Below are positions 1 to 8,052 of a stretch of DNA of 35,854 nucleotides, piece after piece (within the stretch, counting starts at the first letter, position 1; every line of letters starts with the position of its first letter). The DNA is taken from positions 1 to 35,854 of the forward strand of contig RQOG01000043.1 of assembly GCA_003854985.1 (NCBI GenBank). The letters are read 5' to 3'. The position numbers and the translations under genes were made by a program. Below the pieces are notes generated by a model. That model was not told where the DNA came from and searched no databases. It saw nothing but the letters and a program-made list of their open reading frames with translations. This stretch comes from Calditrichota bacterium. Its GTDB lineage: Bacteria; Calditrichota; Calditrichia; Calditrichales; Calditrichaceae.

Positions 1-607
1 CATCCCGGTATTTTGACCACAAATAGGCATCGGCGGTTATCATACCGTCAAAAGGAATAACCCGCCGGCAGCCGGTTTCGTTCATCAAATCCAGCCAGAC
101 CCGTACATTTTCCGGTTCACCCTTTTTAATGATTCCGTTGCCGAATTTAGCGTGATCGGTGGTATGCATTTCATCGATATTAAATAACATACAGCGGTCG
201 CCGATGATATAATGCGCCAGATAACGGACATCATGGATTGCTGAATCATTGCCTATATCGCAGGATATGATTGTGCTGTTGGTGATGCCTGCTTTCAGTT
301 TTAAATCATGATGTTCCAAAACCACATTCCGGATACTGCCTATACGTACAAGACCATAGAATTCACTATTCATTATCAGTCTGGGATTAAATTCGTCGGT
401 AACGAGAATATCATCCCAGTTATCTGCCGTATTATTATTTTTTACCAATCGTTCCACTTCGTCGGATGTCAGATGACGCCAGCAGTCAATAGGCCATAAC
501 GTTTGAAGATTACGAAAATAGAATTCATTCTTGCCTTTTGGAATAAATTCTTTCGCTATAAAATTTTTTCCAATGGAATTGGCCGGCAGAATATGAACAT
601 TATCCAT
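1..607 (-). CDS. DUF4954-like protein, N-terminal part (cut by left edge)
   Basis: A frame open from the left edge to an ATG at 605-607 gives 202 residues with no stop; the gene continues beyond base 1. The start is supported by AAGGAG eight bases upstream. Visible motifs are LTSDEVERL near the N-terminus, GLVRIGSIRNVVLEHHDLKL, ISCDIGNDSAIHDV, AHYIIGDRCMLFNIDEM, HAKFGNGIIKKGE and a final PFDGMITADAYLWSKYRD. From memory these match the DUF4954 family of Bacteroidetes and spirochaetes, probably left-handed parallel beta-helix proteins related to sugar-nucleotide or acyltransferase folds. Their function is not established. No signal peptide is visible, so the protein is probably cytoplasmic. A hairpin at 812-835 separates it from the lipoprotein gene upstream, so it likely has its own promoter in 608-811. 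Confidence 0.75.
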   Translation of the reverse strand, partial: MDNVHILPANSIGKNFIAKEFIPKGKNEFYFRNLQTLWPIDCWRHLTSDEVERLVKNNNTADNWDDILVTDEFNPRLIMNSEFYGLVRIGSIRNVVLEHHDLKLKAGITNSTIISCDIGNDSAIHDVRYLAHYIIGDRCMLFNIDEMHTTDHAKFGNGIIKKGEPENVRVWLDLMNETGCRRVIPFDGMITADAYLWSKYRD

Positions 608-811
608 CAACAAAACTCCTTTCAGGGTATCTGTATTTTTTCAGAGAAAACAAAAAGCTGATTTTCTGTTAACTTAACACATCGAAATTATTCAATGCAA
701 TGCGTAGAATAATTTTTGCAGAAATTACGCTATTTTTTCTTGACAAAATTAATTTAAGTCACAATTCAGGGTTATTTATTTTGATTAATCAACAAATAAA
801 TATTTTAAAAT

Positions 812-835
812 GCGGAATAGAAATTATAATTCCGC
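812..835 (-). terminator. Hairpin, probable terminator of the lipoprotein gene
   Basis: GCGGAAT (812-818) and ATTCCGC (829-835) form a perfect 7-bp stem with a 10-base loop. On the minus strand the stem is followed by ATTTTAAAATATTTA. It lies about 65 bases after the stop of the 133-residue lipoprotein gene, which is read on that strand. The rest of 608-898 is AT-rich and holds no gene that I can see. Confidence 0.45.
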
Positions 836-898
836 TTTAAATATAGTTTAAATATATTCTTTTCGGATAGTCCTTTTCCGTTATTTTTACTAATTTTT

Positions 899-1300
899 TT
901 AAGGATGATCAATGGTCGGACTATTCTCACAGGAAAGAAACAGCGTAGTATCCACAATCTCAATGTTAATTATATATTTACCCGAGGTAACGGTAATTTT
1001 CTCTGTGCCACACCAGTATCCTCTGCGATAATTTGTATATACTTTGCCGTTCACTACCGCGCTGGCATTTTCATCCGGTAAACCGGAATCAAATCTGAAA
1101 TCATCAAAACCAAAATATCTTGAAGAAAAATTAACCGGTAAATTTCCAATTCCCTTATCCGATACAATAAGATTATTCAATTGGTAAGCAGATTTATTTC
1201 TGAAACTTATCAACAGCTTGGAATTGTCCTGTTCTGCCGGATTTTCACAACCGGTTACTATAAATAAGAGCAGAAAAGGAATTATAAGTTTAAGATACAT
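899..1300 (-). CDS. Small lipoprotein of unknown function (133 aa)
   Basis: The N-terminus is a lipoprotein signal peptide: a hydrophobic run followed by the lipobox VTGC with Cys18. The start at 1300 is preceded by AAGGAG at good spacing. The mature part of about 115 residues is polar and probably beta-rich, with two further cysteines (in YWCGTEK and LSCENS) that could form a disulfide. I recognise no family. The gene is AT-richer than the housekeeping genes further right and sits beside another orphan lipoprotein, with attC-like inverted repeats between them (1361-1458). This suggests a recently acquired or fast-evolving segment. Location is inner or outer membrane facing the periplasm. Confidence 0.7.
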   Translation of the reverse strand: MYLKLIIPFLLLFIVTGCENPAEQDNSKLLISFRNKSAYQLNNLIVSDKGIGNLPVNFSSRYFGFDDFRFDSGLPDENASAVVNGKVYTNYRRGYWCGTEKITVTSGKYIINIEIVDTTLFLSCENSPTIDHP

Positions 1301-1360
1301 ACTATTATATCTCCTTTTTATTATTACCCTATATTAAAGAATCATTCTATCGGTATTGAG

Positions 1361-1458
1361 GTTATGTTGCTGCCCATAACAGGGAAGCCAAACCTTTGCA
1401 CAATGTCAATGATTGAACAAACTGTGCTTAACTTTTATTGCAAGCGCAATATAAAAGT
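1361..1458. repeat. Cluster of inverted repeats between two orphan lipoprotein genes
   Basis: Three inverted repeats lie in this 98-base stretch: GTTATG (1361-1366) with CATAAC (1375-1380); a longer imperfect one running from GCACAATGTCAAT (starting at 1398) to the GTGC ending near 1427; and ACTTTTATTGC (1431-1441) with GCAATATAAAAGT (1446-1458), which has a two-base bulge. Read on the minus strand the region ends TTTGGCTTCCCTGTTATGG, which resembles the 3' half of an integron attC site. The matching partner end is not clear, so this is weaker than the structures at 26327-28237. I see no gene in 1301-1579. Confidence 0.4.
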
Positions 1459-1579
1459 CATTTTGGTTAACTGAACCAAGTCGAACAAATTAGCCGATAC
1501 GAATTGTCTACCACTAATATTATAAAGAAGCCAAATGCAAACCCACAGTCTGCCTGAATCGCTGGTTGTACTTGGTATT

Positions 1580-2077
1580 TTAAATATAACCTCCTTCTGC
1601 AGGTGGAAGATTTTTATATTCTGGTTTTGATTCTATTATAGTAATTATAAACCCACGTAATTCTAATAAATTATTAAATTGTGCATTATCTTCCAATGGT
1701 GGGTAAGTCCACAGTGTTGACTTATCATTAGACTTGTATTTTATTCTTAAAATTTGTTCTCCGGGATCCGGATTAATTGAAGCTGCAATACTATCTGAAA
1801 AATTATGAATAAAGGTATCTGGCATTAAAAAAAAATTTAGCAAATTAGCTTTCTTTAAAATTTTATTTTGTTCTTCTTCTGTAAACAAGAATTTAACTTT
1901 TATTACACCATCTTCAACCAGATCTTTTTGAAATGTATTATCAAAAGTATTTAATACATTATTATAATTATACTTTAAATAAATTTGGACAAATTGTTCT
2001 TCAGGTTCTAATGAAGAATTTTGACAAGATAATAGCAAATAGAAAGGTAACAGTAAAACAAAAATTACTCTCTTCAT
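1580..2077 (-). CDS. Small lipoprotein of unknown function (165 aa)
   Basis: A lipoprotein signal peptide ends in the lipobox LLSC with Cys18. AAAGGA lies about ten bases before the ATG at 2077. The mature region starts with a Ser/Glu-rich linker and continues as a mixed alpha/beta domain with no motif that I recognise. The end is Pro/Gly-rich (KNLPPAEGGYI). Codon use is visibly AT-rich compared with the upstream secreted protein gene 56 bases away on the same strand. The gene may be read through from that gene or be an independent acquisition. No function is proposed. Confidence 0.7.
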   Translation of the reverse strand: MKRVIFVLLLPFYLLLSCQNSSLEPEEQFVQIYLKYNYNNVLNTFDNTFQKDLVEDGVIKVKFLFTEEEQNKILKKANLLNFFLMPDTFIHNFSDSIAASINPDPGEQILRIKYKSNDKSTLWTYPPLEDNAQFNNLLELRGFIITIIESKPEYKNLPPAEGGYI

Positions 2078-2133
2078 GATATTAAATCCTTTCGCTTTTC
2101 ATTTACTATAAGTATAAAATTATATTCAGAAAT

Positions 2134-3882
2134 TTATTTAAGCAACAACATCTTTTTACTCTGCCTTTCGCTTCCGGCCTGCAATTCATAAATATAAAAC
2201 CCGGAACTTACCTGTTTATTATTTTTGTCAATTCCATTCCAGTTAACCGAATATTCACCGGCATTTTGCGTTGATTGTAGCAGGGTTTTAACTTCTCTGC
2301 CCTGCAGATCGTATACTTTTAATACTACGTTTGTATGTTTTTTTAAATGATACCTGATTGTTGTTTGCGGATTAAATGGATTTGGACTGTTCTGCAGCAG
2401 CGTGAATGAAAAGGGATTTAATTCTGACGCCGGCGCAGAAACAGAGGTCGCCACGTAGTTCAAATATTGTGATAATTTGATGGGGTCTATTCTGCCGTCT
2501 TCAGAACCTTCGTAAGCAAAACTTCCTTTTCCCATGAAATGAAAGGCATAATAACTTATTTCGAATGGTTCAATTGTATTCATTAAAGGATTGTAGATTT
2601 TCATTAATCCCATGGGGAAATCTTTACCGCATACCGAGCATACCTGTAATCCATCCATATCCAGGTATTCAACATAAGGTTGATCTTCCTGCGGAGTAGT
2701 GGGTAATTTTTTTATGGAATCGGTCATGACCAGGGCCAGTTCCATACCGTCGTATATGCCATCGCTGTTAGTATCGGCTTTTCCCGGATCGTATCCGAAA
2801 TATTCTTCCTCATTATCTTTTAACCCGTCTTCATCCGAATCATTGTCGATGAACAACATATGTGTTTTCATGGTCCTGTATAAGTCAACGGCATCGGTCC
2901 TTTCCTTTTCATGCTCCGTGCCGTTGTAGGCAAAACTGCCATGGGCCAGCGCATGCAGGCTGATATAAGGAATATGAATGGTTTTTTTATTTTCCGGATT
3001 GATAATTTCGATAGAACCCATATTATGGGTTGAACCGCATATTTTACAATTTTCCATGCCATAAACGGGATGAAATTTAACATGACTATGAATACTGTCC
3101 GGCGCTAATTTAAGTTTTGGAAATAGCCGGATAAGTTCTTCCGCGACCTGTGCGCCGTCCGGCACGCTGTCCGCATCAGCGTCCGGAATCATGCTCCAGT
3201 CATCCAGCCACAGGCTGTCTTCTTCCGCATCAGTCAGACCATCGCCGTCGGAATCGCCTAATACCTTCAGCATATGTTTGGGATCGTAAGGATAAAGAAT
3301 CCTTTTCAATGTATCAATATCAACGCGCTGGTAGTTTATATCGCTGCCGTAAGAAAAGTAGCCGTTTTCCATGAAGTGCAGAGCCATATAAGGCAGTTCA
3401 AGTTTTAAATTACGCATGGGATTAATAATTTCGACGTATCCCATATTGATATTTTCCCCGCATTTTGGACAGGGAATCACGCCTCTCACATAATGATCAA
3501 TTCTATAGACGCTGTATTCTTTGACATCGGTAGGTAATGAATCGATTATTGAAGTAAATAATTTAGCGTAAATCTGGCAGTTTTCATTTTGGCCGTATTC
3601 AAAAACGCCTAAATAAATTTCTTCCGCATAGGAAAGGGCATTGCTATTAACATCGCCGGGAAGGGGAATAAAGTGTGTTGAGTCCGCTTTTGTACCGGCC
3701 GATAATAATCCTGTCGACAAAAGCAGGGCCGCAAAAGCGCTGTAAATTCTTTTCCGATAAAGAGCCGGTATTCTTTTTGCCTTTCTTCCGGATAAAATTT
3801 CCGCATTATACCATTCCTCGGCTATTTTTTTGCCTCTTTGTAATAAGGTAAAAGTTGGGGAGTAACGCGGCAGCTTTTGCAT
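2134..3882 (-). CDS. Secreted protein: three CxxCG domains, calcium-type repeats, T9SS sorting tail
   Basis: This 582-residue protein has a hydrophobic export segment around residues 45-65 (AFAALLLSTGLLSAG). Three composite units follow, each with an Asp-rich EF-hand/thrombospondin-3-like loop (for example DSDGDGLTDAEE) and a domain of about 60 residues. That domain starts CxxCG (Cys138/141, 279/282, 415/418), then has MG, an INP or YNP turn, a Tyr-x3-His pattern, and GxFxYxGS. The last 90 residues are a type IX sorting domain with NSPNPFNP and the final KKMLLLK. It is probably exported and cell-surface attached; function is unknown. The start is uncertain: the ATG at 3882 has no Shine-Dalgarno sequence, overlaps the upstream gene by 61 bases and gives a long N-region, but no better in-frame ATG precedes the signal segment. 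Confidence 0.8.
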   Translation of the reverse strand: MQKLPRYSPTFTLLQRGKKIAEEWYNAEILSGRKAKRIPALYRKRIYSAFAALLLSTGLLSAGTKADSTHFIPLPGDVNSNALSYAEEIYLGVFEYGQNENCQIYAKLFTSIIDSLPTDVKEYSVYRIDHYVRGVIPCPKCGENINMGYVEIINPMRNLKLELPYMALHFMENGYFSYGSDINYQRVDIDTLKRILYPYDPKHMLKVLGDSDGDGLTDAEEDSLWLDDWSMIPDADADSVPDGAQVAEELIRLFPKLKLAPDSIHSHVKFHPVYGMENCKICGSTHNMGSIEIINPENKKTIHIPYISLHALAHGSFAYNGTEHEKERTDAVDLYRTMKTHMLFIDNDSDEDGLKDNEEEYFGYDPGKADTNSDGIYDGMELALVMTDSIKKLPTTPQEDQPYVEYLDMDGLQVCSVCGKDFPMGLMKIYNPLMNTIEPFEISYYAFHFMGKGSFAYEGSEDGRIDPIKLSQYLNYVATSVSAPASELNPFSFTLLQNSPNPFNPQTTIRYHLKKHTNVVLKVYDLQGREVKTLLQSTQNAGEYSVNWNGIDKNNKQVSSGFYIYELQAGSERQSKKMLLLK

Positions 3883-4277
3883 GCCCAGTGAAATAATATT
3901 TCCTGGTCCGCTTTGGCTAGTAAGTTTTCATGATAAGGATGTTTAATAAAATTTTGGACGCAGCAACCGGGATAACCGAACAAAAAACCTTCTAATTTTT
4001 GTTCGGCGGCGTCATGACGGATAAGGGTATTTTTAAACTTGTTATGATATAGGCTGACAAACCGGCCGGATTTGCTGAATACAGTTTCATATACGGAATT
4101 ACCAGAAAAGGTTTTTCTGGGTATGATATCGGCGAAAAATCCCTGACGTCTTATCCAGCGCAAGGTTTTTTCATCTACCGGTTTTTCCCAGCGGCTGAGC
4201 GGTTTGGTTTTTTGCCGGGTAAGTTCGAGCAGATAATAAAATTCAAAGTCTTTGATGGTGGATTGATATTTTGCCAT
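3822..4277 (-). CDS. DUF483-like small protein with GYPGCC motif (151 aa)
   Basis: This cytoplasmic-looking protein has a basic N-terminal half and a C-terminal half containing FGYPGCCVQNFIKHPY and ACKSCRVTPQLLPYY. The GYPxCC signature is what I remember of DUF483, whose function is unknown. The CC pair and CxxC suggest metal or Fe-S binding, but that is inference. The start at 4277 has a usable upstream GGAG-type site. The 3' end overlaps the next gene (the CxxCG secreted protein) by 61 bases in another frame, suggesting translational coupling and a shared role. The promoter should lie in the 451-base divergent gap to the activase gene at 4729. Confidence 0.65.
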   Translation of the reverse strand: MAKYQSTIKDFEFYYLLELTRQKTKPLSRWEKPVDEKTLRWIRRQGFFADIIPRKTFSGNSVYETVFSKSGRFVSLYHNKFKNTLIRHDAAEQKLEGFLFGYPGCCVQNFIKHPYHENLLAKADQEILFHWACKSCRVTPQLLPYYKEAKK

Positions 4278-4728
4278 GACTTTACTCCTTATACTATGGA
4301 GACAGTAAATATTAAGACATTACATAACGTTTTTCCACTTATTTTAAACATGGTTATTTTCTAAATGGAATTTGACAAAAATAAATTCAAATTTTATGCC
4401 ACTTAAATTAGATGATAATCAGATGCCTGAATAATCAATGATATTCGTTTCGGTTAGTTATTTCTGGCGTTTCTGATTTCATAAATTTCATCAGATATTT
4501 GATAAAAGCTCAGTTTTTTGAAATGAAATAACAGGTGAATCTGTTTATTGTTATGATGAGCAGCCAATTACAGTAAATAAAAAGGTAAAGAATCAGGCAT
4601 GCTTTTAATTAATCTTAATTTTTAAAAACTATAATGATTATTAATAAATGCCCCAACGCAGATAAAAAAATAACAGGCGGAAATTATAAATCACCTATTT
4701 GCATTTAACGATATGTTGGATAAATTCA
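4278..4728. other. Divergent intergenic region
   Basis: This 451-base AT-rich gap separates the minus-strand DUF483-like gene from the plus-strand glycyl radical operon, so it must hold both promoters. I looked for the Bacteroidetes-type box pair (TTG-N19-TAnnTTTG). A minus-strand TATTTTTG is present at about 4376-4383 without a well-spaced TTG, and nothing convincing was found on the plus strand. No RNA gene, riboswitch or open frame of convincing length was seen. Confidence 0.5.
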
Positions 4729-5577
4729 ATGCGGAATATTAAAGAAAGACAGATTTTGGTTAGTAAAGGTACCATATTCGATATCAAAAAATTCGCTGTG
4801 CATGATGGACCCGGCATTCGAACTACCATTTTTTTTAAAGGTTGCCCATTAGACTGCTGGTGGTGCCATAATCCGGAAGGCCGTCATACCGGGATTGAAA
4901 AACTGCCGATACAGGAAAACAGAAACCGTTCATCTATTACCGCCAATAAAAATGCTGAAACTTCAGGAAAAGAAATCACTTTAACCGAAATAATGCGGGA
5001 TATTGAAAAAGACCTGATTTTCTATGAAGAATCGCAGGGTGGCGTTACGTTTTCCGGCGGAGAGCCCTTAATGCAGATCGATTTTTTAACCTCGTTGTTG
5101 AAAAATTGTCATTCCAACGGAATACATACCCTGGTGGATACATGCGGTTATGCATCCTGGTCCTGTTTTGAATCAATTTTGCCCTATACCGATATGTTTT
5201 ATTATGATTTAAAACTGATTGACGACGCTGAACACATCAAATATACAGGCGTAAGTAATAAGACTATTCTATCCAATCTGGAAAAGCTGGTTCAGCATGA
5301 TCAGCGGATTACAATAAGGATTCCACTGATTCCCGGTATTACGGATACCGATAAAAATCTAAAAGAAATCGTAAAACTGTTAAAAAAAATGAACAACATT
5401 CAGAGCATTATGTTACTGCCTTATAATAAACTGGGCGAGGATAAGTATCGACGGTTTGGGCTTCCTCTGCGTACAGGTAAATTACTCGCTTATGATAATG
5501 GAAATCTGGAAGCCATAAAAAAACGATTTGATGCATTAAATTTAAATATCAGCATTGAAAGTGGTCATCATGAATAA
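4729..5577 (+). CDS. Glycyl radical enzyme activase (radical SAM), short form
   Basis: This radical SAM enzyme uses S-adenosylmethionine to place the glycyl radical on the downstream enzyme. It has KGTIFDIKKFAVHDGPGIRTT, the Fe-S motif CPLDCWWC (C-x3-C-x2-C), and FSGGEPLMQ for SAM binding. Most activases for enzymes other than pyruvate formate-lyase carry a ferredoxin-like insert with eight cysteines after WCHNPE. Here it is replaced by a short Asn/Lys-rich linker without cysteines. I chose ATG 4729 over an upstream TTG at 4699 because homologues start a few residues before KGTIFDI; neither start has a strong ribosome site. The stop overlaps the next start (ATGAATAA), so the two genes form one translationally coupled operon. 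Confidence 0.88.
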   Translation: MRNIKERQILVSKGTIFDIKKFAVHDGPGIRTTIFFKGCPLDCWWCHNPEGRHTGIEKLPIQENRNRSSITANKNAETSGKEITLTEIMRDIEKDLIFYEESQGGVTFSGGEPLMQIDFLTSLLKNCHSNGIHTLVDTCGYASWSCFESILPYTDMFYYDLKLIDDAEHIKYTGVSNKTILSNLEKLVQHDQRITIRIPLIPGITDTDKNLKEIVKLLKKMNNIQSIMLLPYNKLGEDKYRRFGLPLRTGKLLAYDNGNLEAIKKRFDALNLNISIESGHHE

Positions 5578-7933
5578 TCGTATAAAAAAATTGCGTCAGA
5601 AAAGCCTTGAAGCGCAACCGACCGTATCTCACGAAAGAGCAGAATTATTAACTGATTTTTATAAAAGCGGACAGGCAGATCGCGTATCGGTTCCTGTGGC
5701 CAGGGCCATGGCCTTCAGTCATTTGCTTTTAAATAAACAGATTTATATCGGAGAAGATGAATTGATTGTAGGAGAAAGAGGTCCTGCGCCTAAAATGACG
5801 CCAACCTATCCGGAAATATGTATTCATTCGCTCGATGATCTGAAAATTCTGAATGACCGGGAAAAAATCGCTTTTACTGTTGATACAGCAACGCGCGATG
5901 TATATAGAAACCTGTTGATACCATTCTGGCAGGGCAGGTCGATTCGCGATCGCATCTTCAATGAGGTAGATGACGATTGGAAAGAGGCTTATCACGCCGG
6001 GATATTCACGGAATTTATGGAACAGCGGGCGCCCGGTCATACCGTTTTGGATGATAAAATTTATAAGAAAGGCCTGCTGGATTTTCAGGAAGATATCCGC
6101 CGGTCAATTTCGGGCCTTGATTTTTATAATGATTCCGATGCTTCCGGTAAAAAGGAAGAGTTGAAGGCCATGATGATTGCTTCCGACGCTTTAATTCGGT
6201 TTGCGAATCGTCATGCCGATTTAGCGGATCGGTTAGCTGCAGAAGAGAAACGTTTGGAAAGAAAAAAAGAACTGCAAAAAGTTGCGCAAGTATGCCGGAA
6301 AGTGCCCGCCCATAAACCGGAAAATCTCTGGGAGGCTTTACAATATTACTGGTTTGTTCATCTTGGCGTCATAACCGAATTAAACACCTGGGATTCCTTT
6401 AATCCCGGCCGGCTGGATCAGCATTTATATCCGTTTTATCGTAAAGCGCTTGATTCGGGTGAAATGTCAATGGATGAGATTCGGGAGTTGTTACAGGCTT
6501 TCTGGATAAAATTTAATAATCAGCCGGCTCCTCCAAAGGTGGGTGTTACCGCCAGCGAAAGTAATACCTACACCGATTTTTGTCTGATTAATTTAGGCGG
6601 TGTTAAGGAAGACGGCAGCGATGCGGTCAATGAACTGACATTTCTGCTTCTGGACATCATTGAAGAGATGCGTTTGCTACAGCCTAGTTCCATGATCCAG
6701 GTGAGTAAAAAAAATCCCGATCAGCTTATAAAACGCGCCTTAAAAATTATTAAAACCGGCTACGGTCAGCCGTCAATCTTTAACACTGACGCAATTATCC
6801 AGGAATTAATCCGGCAGGGTAAATCCCTGATAGATGCCAGAGATGGCGGCGCCAGCGGTTGTGTTGAAGCCGGAGCCTTTGGTAAAGAAGCTTATATATT
6901 AACCGGATATTTTAACCTTGTAAAAGTATTGGAAATCACCTTAAACAATGGCATGGATCCGCTTACCGGCAAACAAATCGGATTAAAAACCGGCGATCCG
7001 GAAGCATGGCAGAGTTTTGATGAATTATTCGATGCCTACCAGAAACAGTTAAGATACTTTATAGATATCAAAATTAAGGGGAATCTGATCATCGAGCGTT
7101 TGTGGGCGGAATATCTGCCGGCGCCGTTTATGTCTTTGCTGATTGATGACTGCATTAAAAACGGTCGCGATTATAATAATGGCGGAGCGCGGTATAATTC
7201 CTCATATATTCAGGGGGTGGGACTGGGTTCTATCACCGACTCTTTAACCGCAATTAAATATCATGTCTTTGATCAGAAAACAATTTCCATGGCTGATTTC
7301 CTGAGCGTTATTGGGGACAATTTTGAAAATCATGAATCGTTTCATAATGACCTTCTGGAAAAAACCCCTAAATTCGGTAATGACGATGATTACGCTGATG
7401 AGATAATGAAAAAGGTTTTTGAAAGTTATTTCCGGTTTATCGATGGCCGGCCAAATACTAAAAATGGTATGCACCGGGTAAACCTTTTGCCCACGACCTG
7501 TCATGTTTATTTCGGCAGTGTTATAGACGCTACACCCGATGGCAGAAGATCAGGCATGCCCTTATCGGAGGGTATCTCTCCCGTGCAGGGTGCGGATCGC
7601 CACGGACCAACGGCTGTAATAAAATCCGTATCCAAAATTGATCATTTGCGCACCGGAGGAACATTGCTTAATCAAAAATTTACCCCTCTGTTTTTCTCCG
7701 ATGATAAAGCGGTTGATAAACTAACGAGTTTAATAAGAGCCTATTTTCGTCTGGACGGGCACCATATTCAGTTTAATGTCGTTGATGCAGAAACTTTACG
7801 CGATGCCCAGAAACATCCTGAAAACTATCGCGATCTTATTGTACGTGTAGCCGGTTACAGCGATTATTTTATTGATCTGGGCGTTGATCTGCAGAATGAA
7901 ATCATCATGCGTACCGAACAGGGAGTGGTCTGA
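5570..7933 (+). CDS. Glycyl radical enzyme, HypD-like (trans-4-hydroxyproline dehydratase)
   Basis: A 787-residue PFL-like glycyl radical enzyme. The thiyl-radical cysteine is in GGASGCVEAG (Cys431, with Glu433) and the radical glycine in RVAGYSDYF (Gly762); the C-terminus is LQNEIIMRTEQ. The Cys-Gly spacing of 331, Glu at Cys+2, Tyr447 at Cys+16 (YILTGY) and overall length agree with what I recall for Clostridioides difficile HypD (Cys434, Glu436, Tyr450, Gly765; 789 residues). HypD dehydrates trans-4-hydroxy-L-proline to pyrroline-5-carboxylate. No proC-like reductase lies nearby, so other family members remain possible. The ATG at 5570 inside the activase stop is preferred over the upstream TTG. 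The enzyme is cytoplasmic and strictly anaerobic. Confidence 0.85.
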   Translation: MNNRIKKLRQKSLEAQPTVSHERAELLTDFYKSGQADRVSVPVARAMAFSHLLLNKQIYIGEDELIVGERGPAPKMTPTYPEICIHSLDDLKILNDREKIAFTVDTATRDVYRNLLIPFWQGRSIRDRIFNEVDDDWKEAYHAGIFTEFMEQRAPGHTVLDDKIYKKGLLDFQEDIRRSISGLDFYNDSDASGKKEELKAMMIASDALIRFANRHADLADRLAAEEKRLERKKELQKVAQVCRKVPAHKPENLWEALQYYWFVHLGVITELNTWDSFNPGRLDQHLYPFYRKALDSGEMSMDEIRELLQAFWIKFNNQPAPPKVGVTASESNTYTDFCLINLGGVKEDGSDAVNELTFLLLDIIEEMRLLQPSSMIQVSKKNPDQLIKRALKIIKTGYGQPSIFNTDAIIQELIRQGKSLIDARDGGASGCVEAGAFGKEAYILTGYFNLVKVLEITLNNGMDPLTGKQIGLKTGDPEAWQSFDELFDAYQKQLRYFIDIKIKGNLIIERLWAEYLPAPFMSLLIDDCIKNGRDYNNGGARYNSSYIQGVGLGSITDSLTAIKYHVFDQKTISMADFLSVIGDNFENHESFHNDLLEKTPKFGNDDDYADEIMKKVFESYFRFIDGRPNTKNGMHRVNLLPTTCHVYFGSVIDATPDGRRSGMPLSEGISPVQGADRHGPTAVIKSVSKIDHLRTGGTLLNQKFTPLFFSDDKAVDKLTSLIRAYFRLDGHHIQFNVVDAETLRDAQKHPENYRDLIVRVAGYSDYFIDLGVDLQNEIIMRTEQGVV

Positions 7934-8052
7934 ACATTTCTGTAAAAACATTGTCATTTTTCAGACGGCTAAAGTTGTATTGCTCAGCATTTTCTATAAC
8001 TCTGTTTGCCTGTTTGGCTTTTATATAGGCTTATAAATAAGTATATTTACGC

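Noticed and set aside
3609..3806. Minus-strand frame with ATG at 3806 as the true start region of the secreted protein
   Set aside because: It has GAGGA upstream but runs in another frame, encodes no signal peptide or known motif, and overlaps the real protein throughout.
4699..4728. TTG start at 4699 for the activase
   Set aside because: It would add ten residues not expected before the family start, with no ribosome site.
4278..4728. tRNA, small RNA or riboswitch in the long divergent gap
   Set aside because: No cloverleaf, conserved aptamer sequence or GC-rich structured segment was visible.
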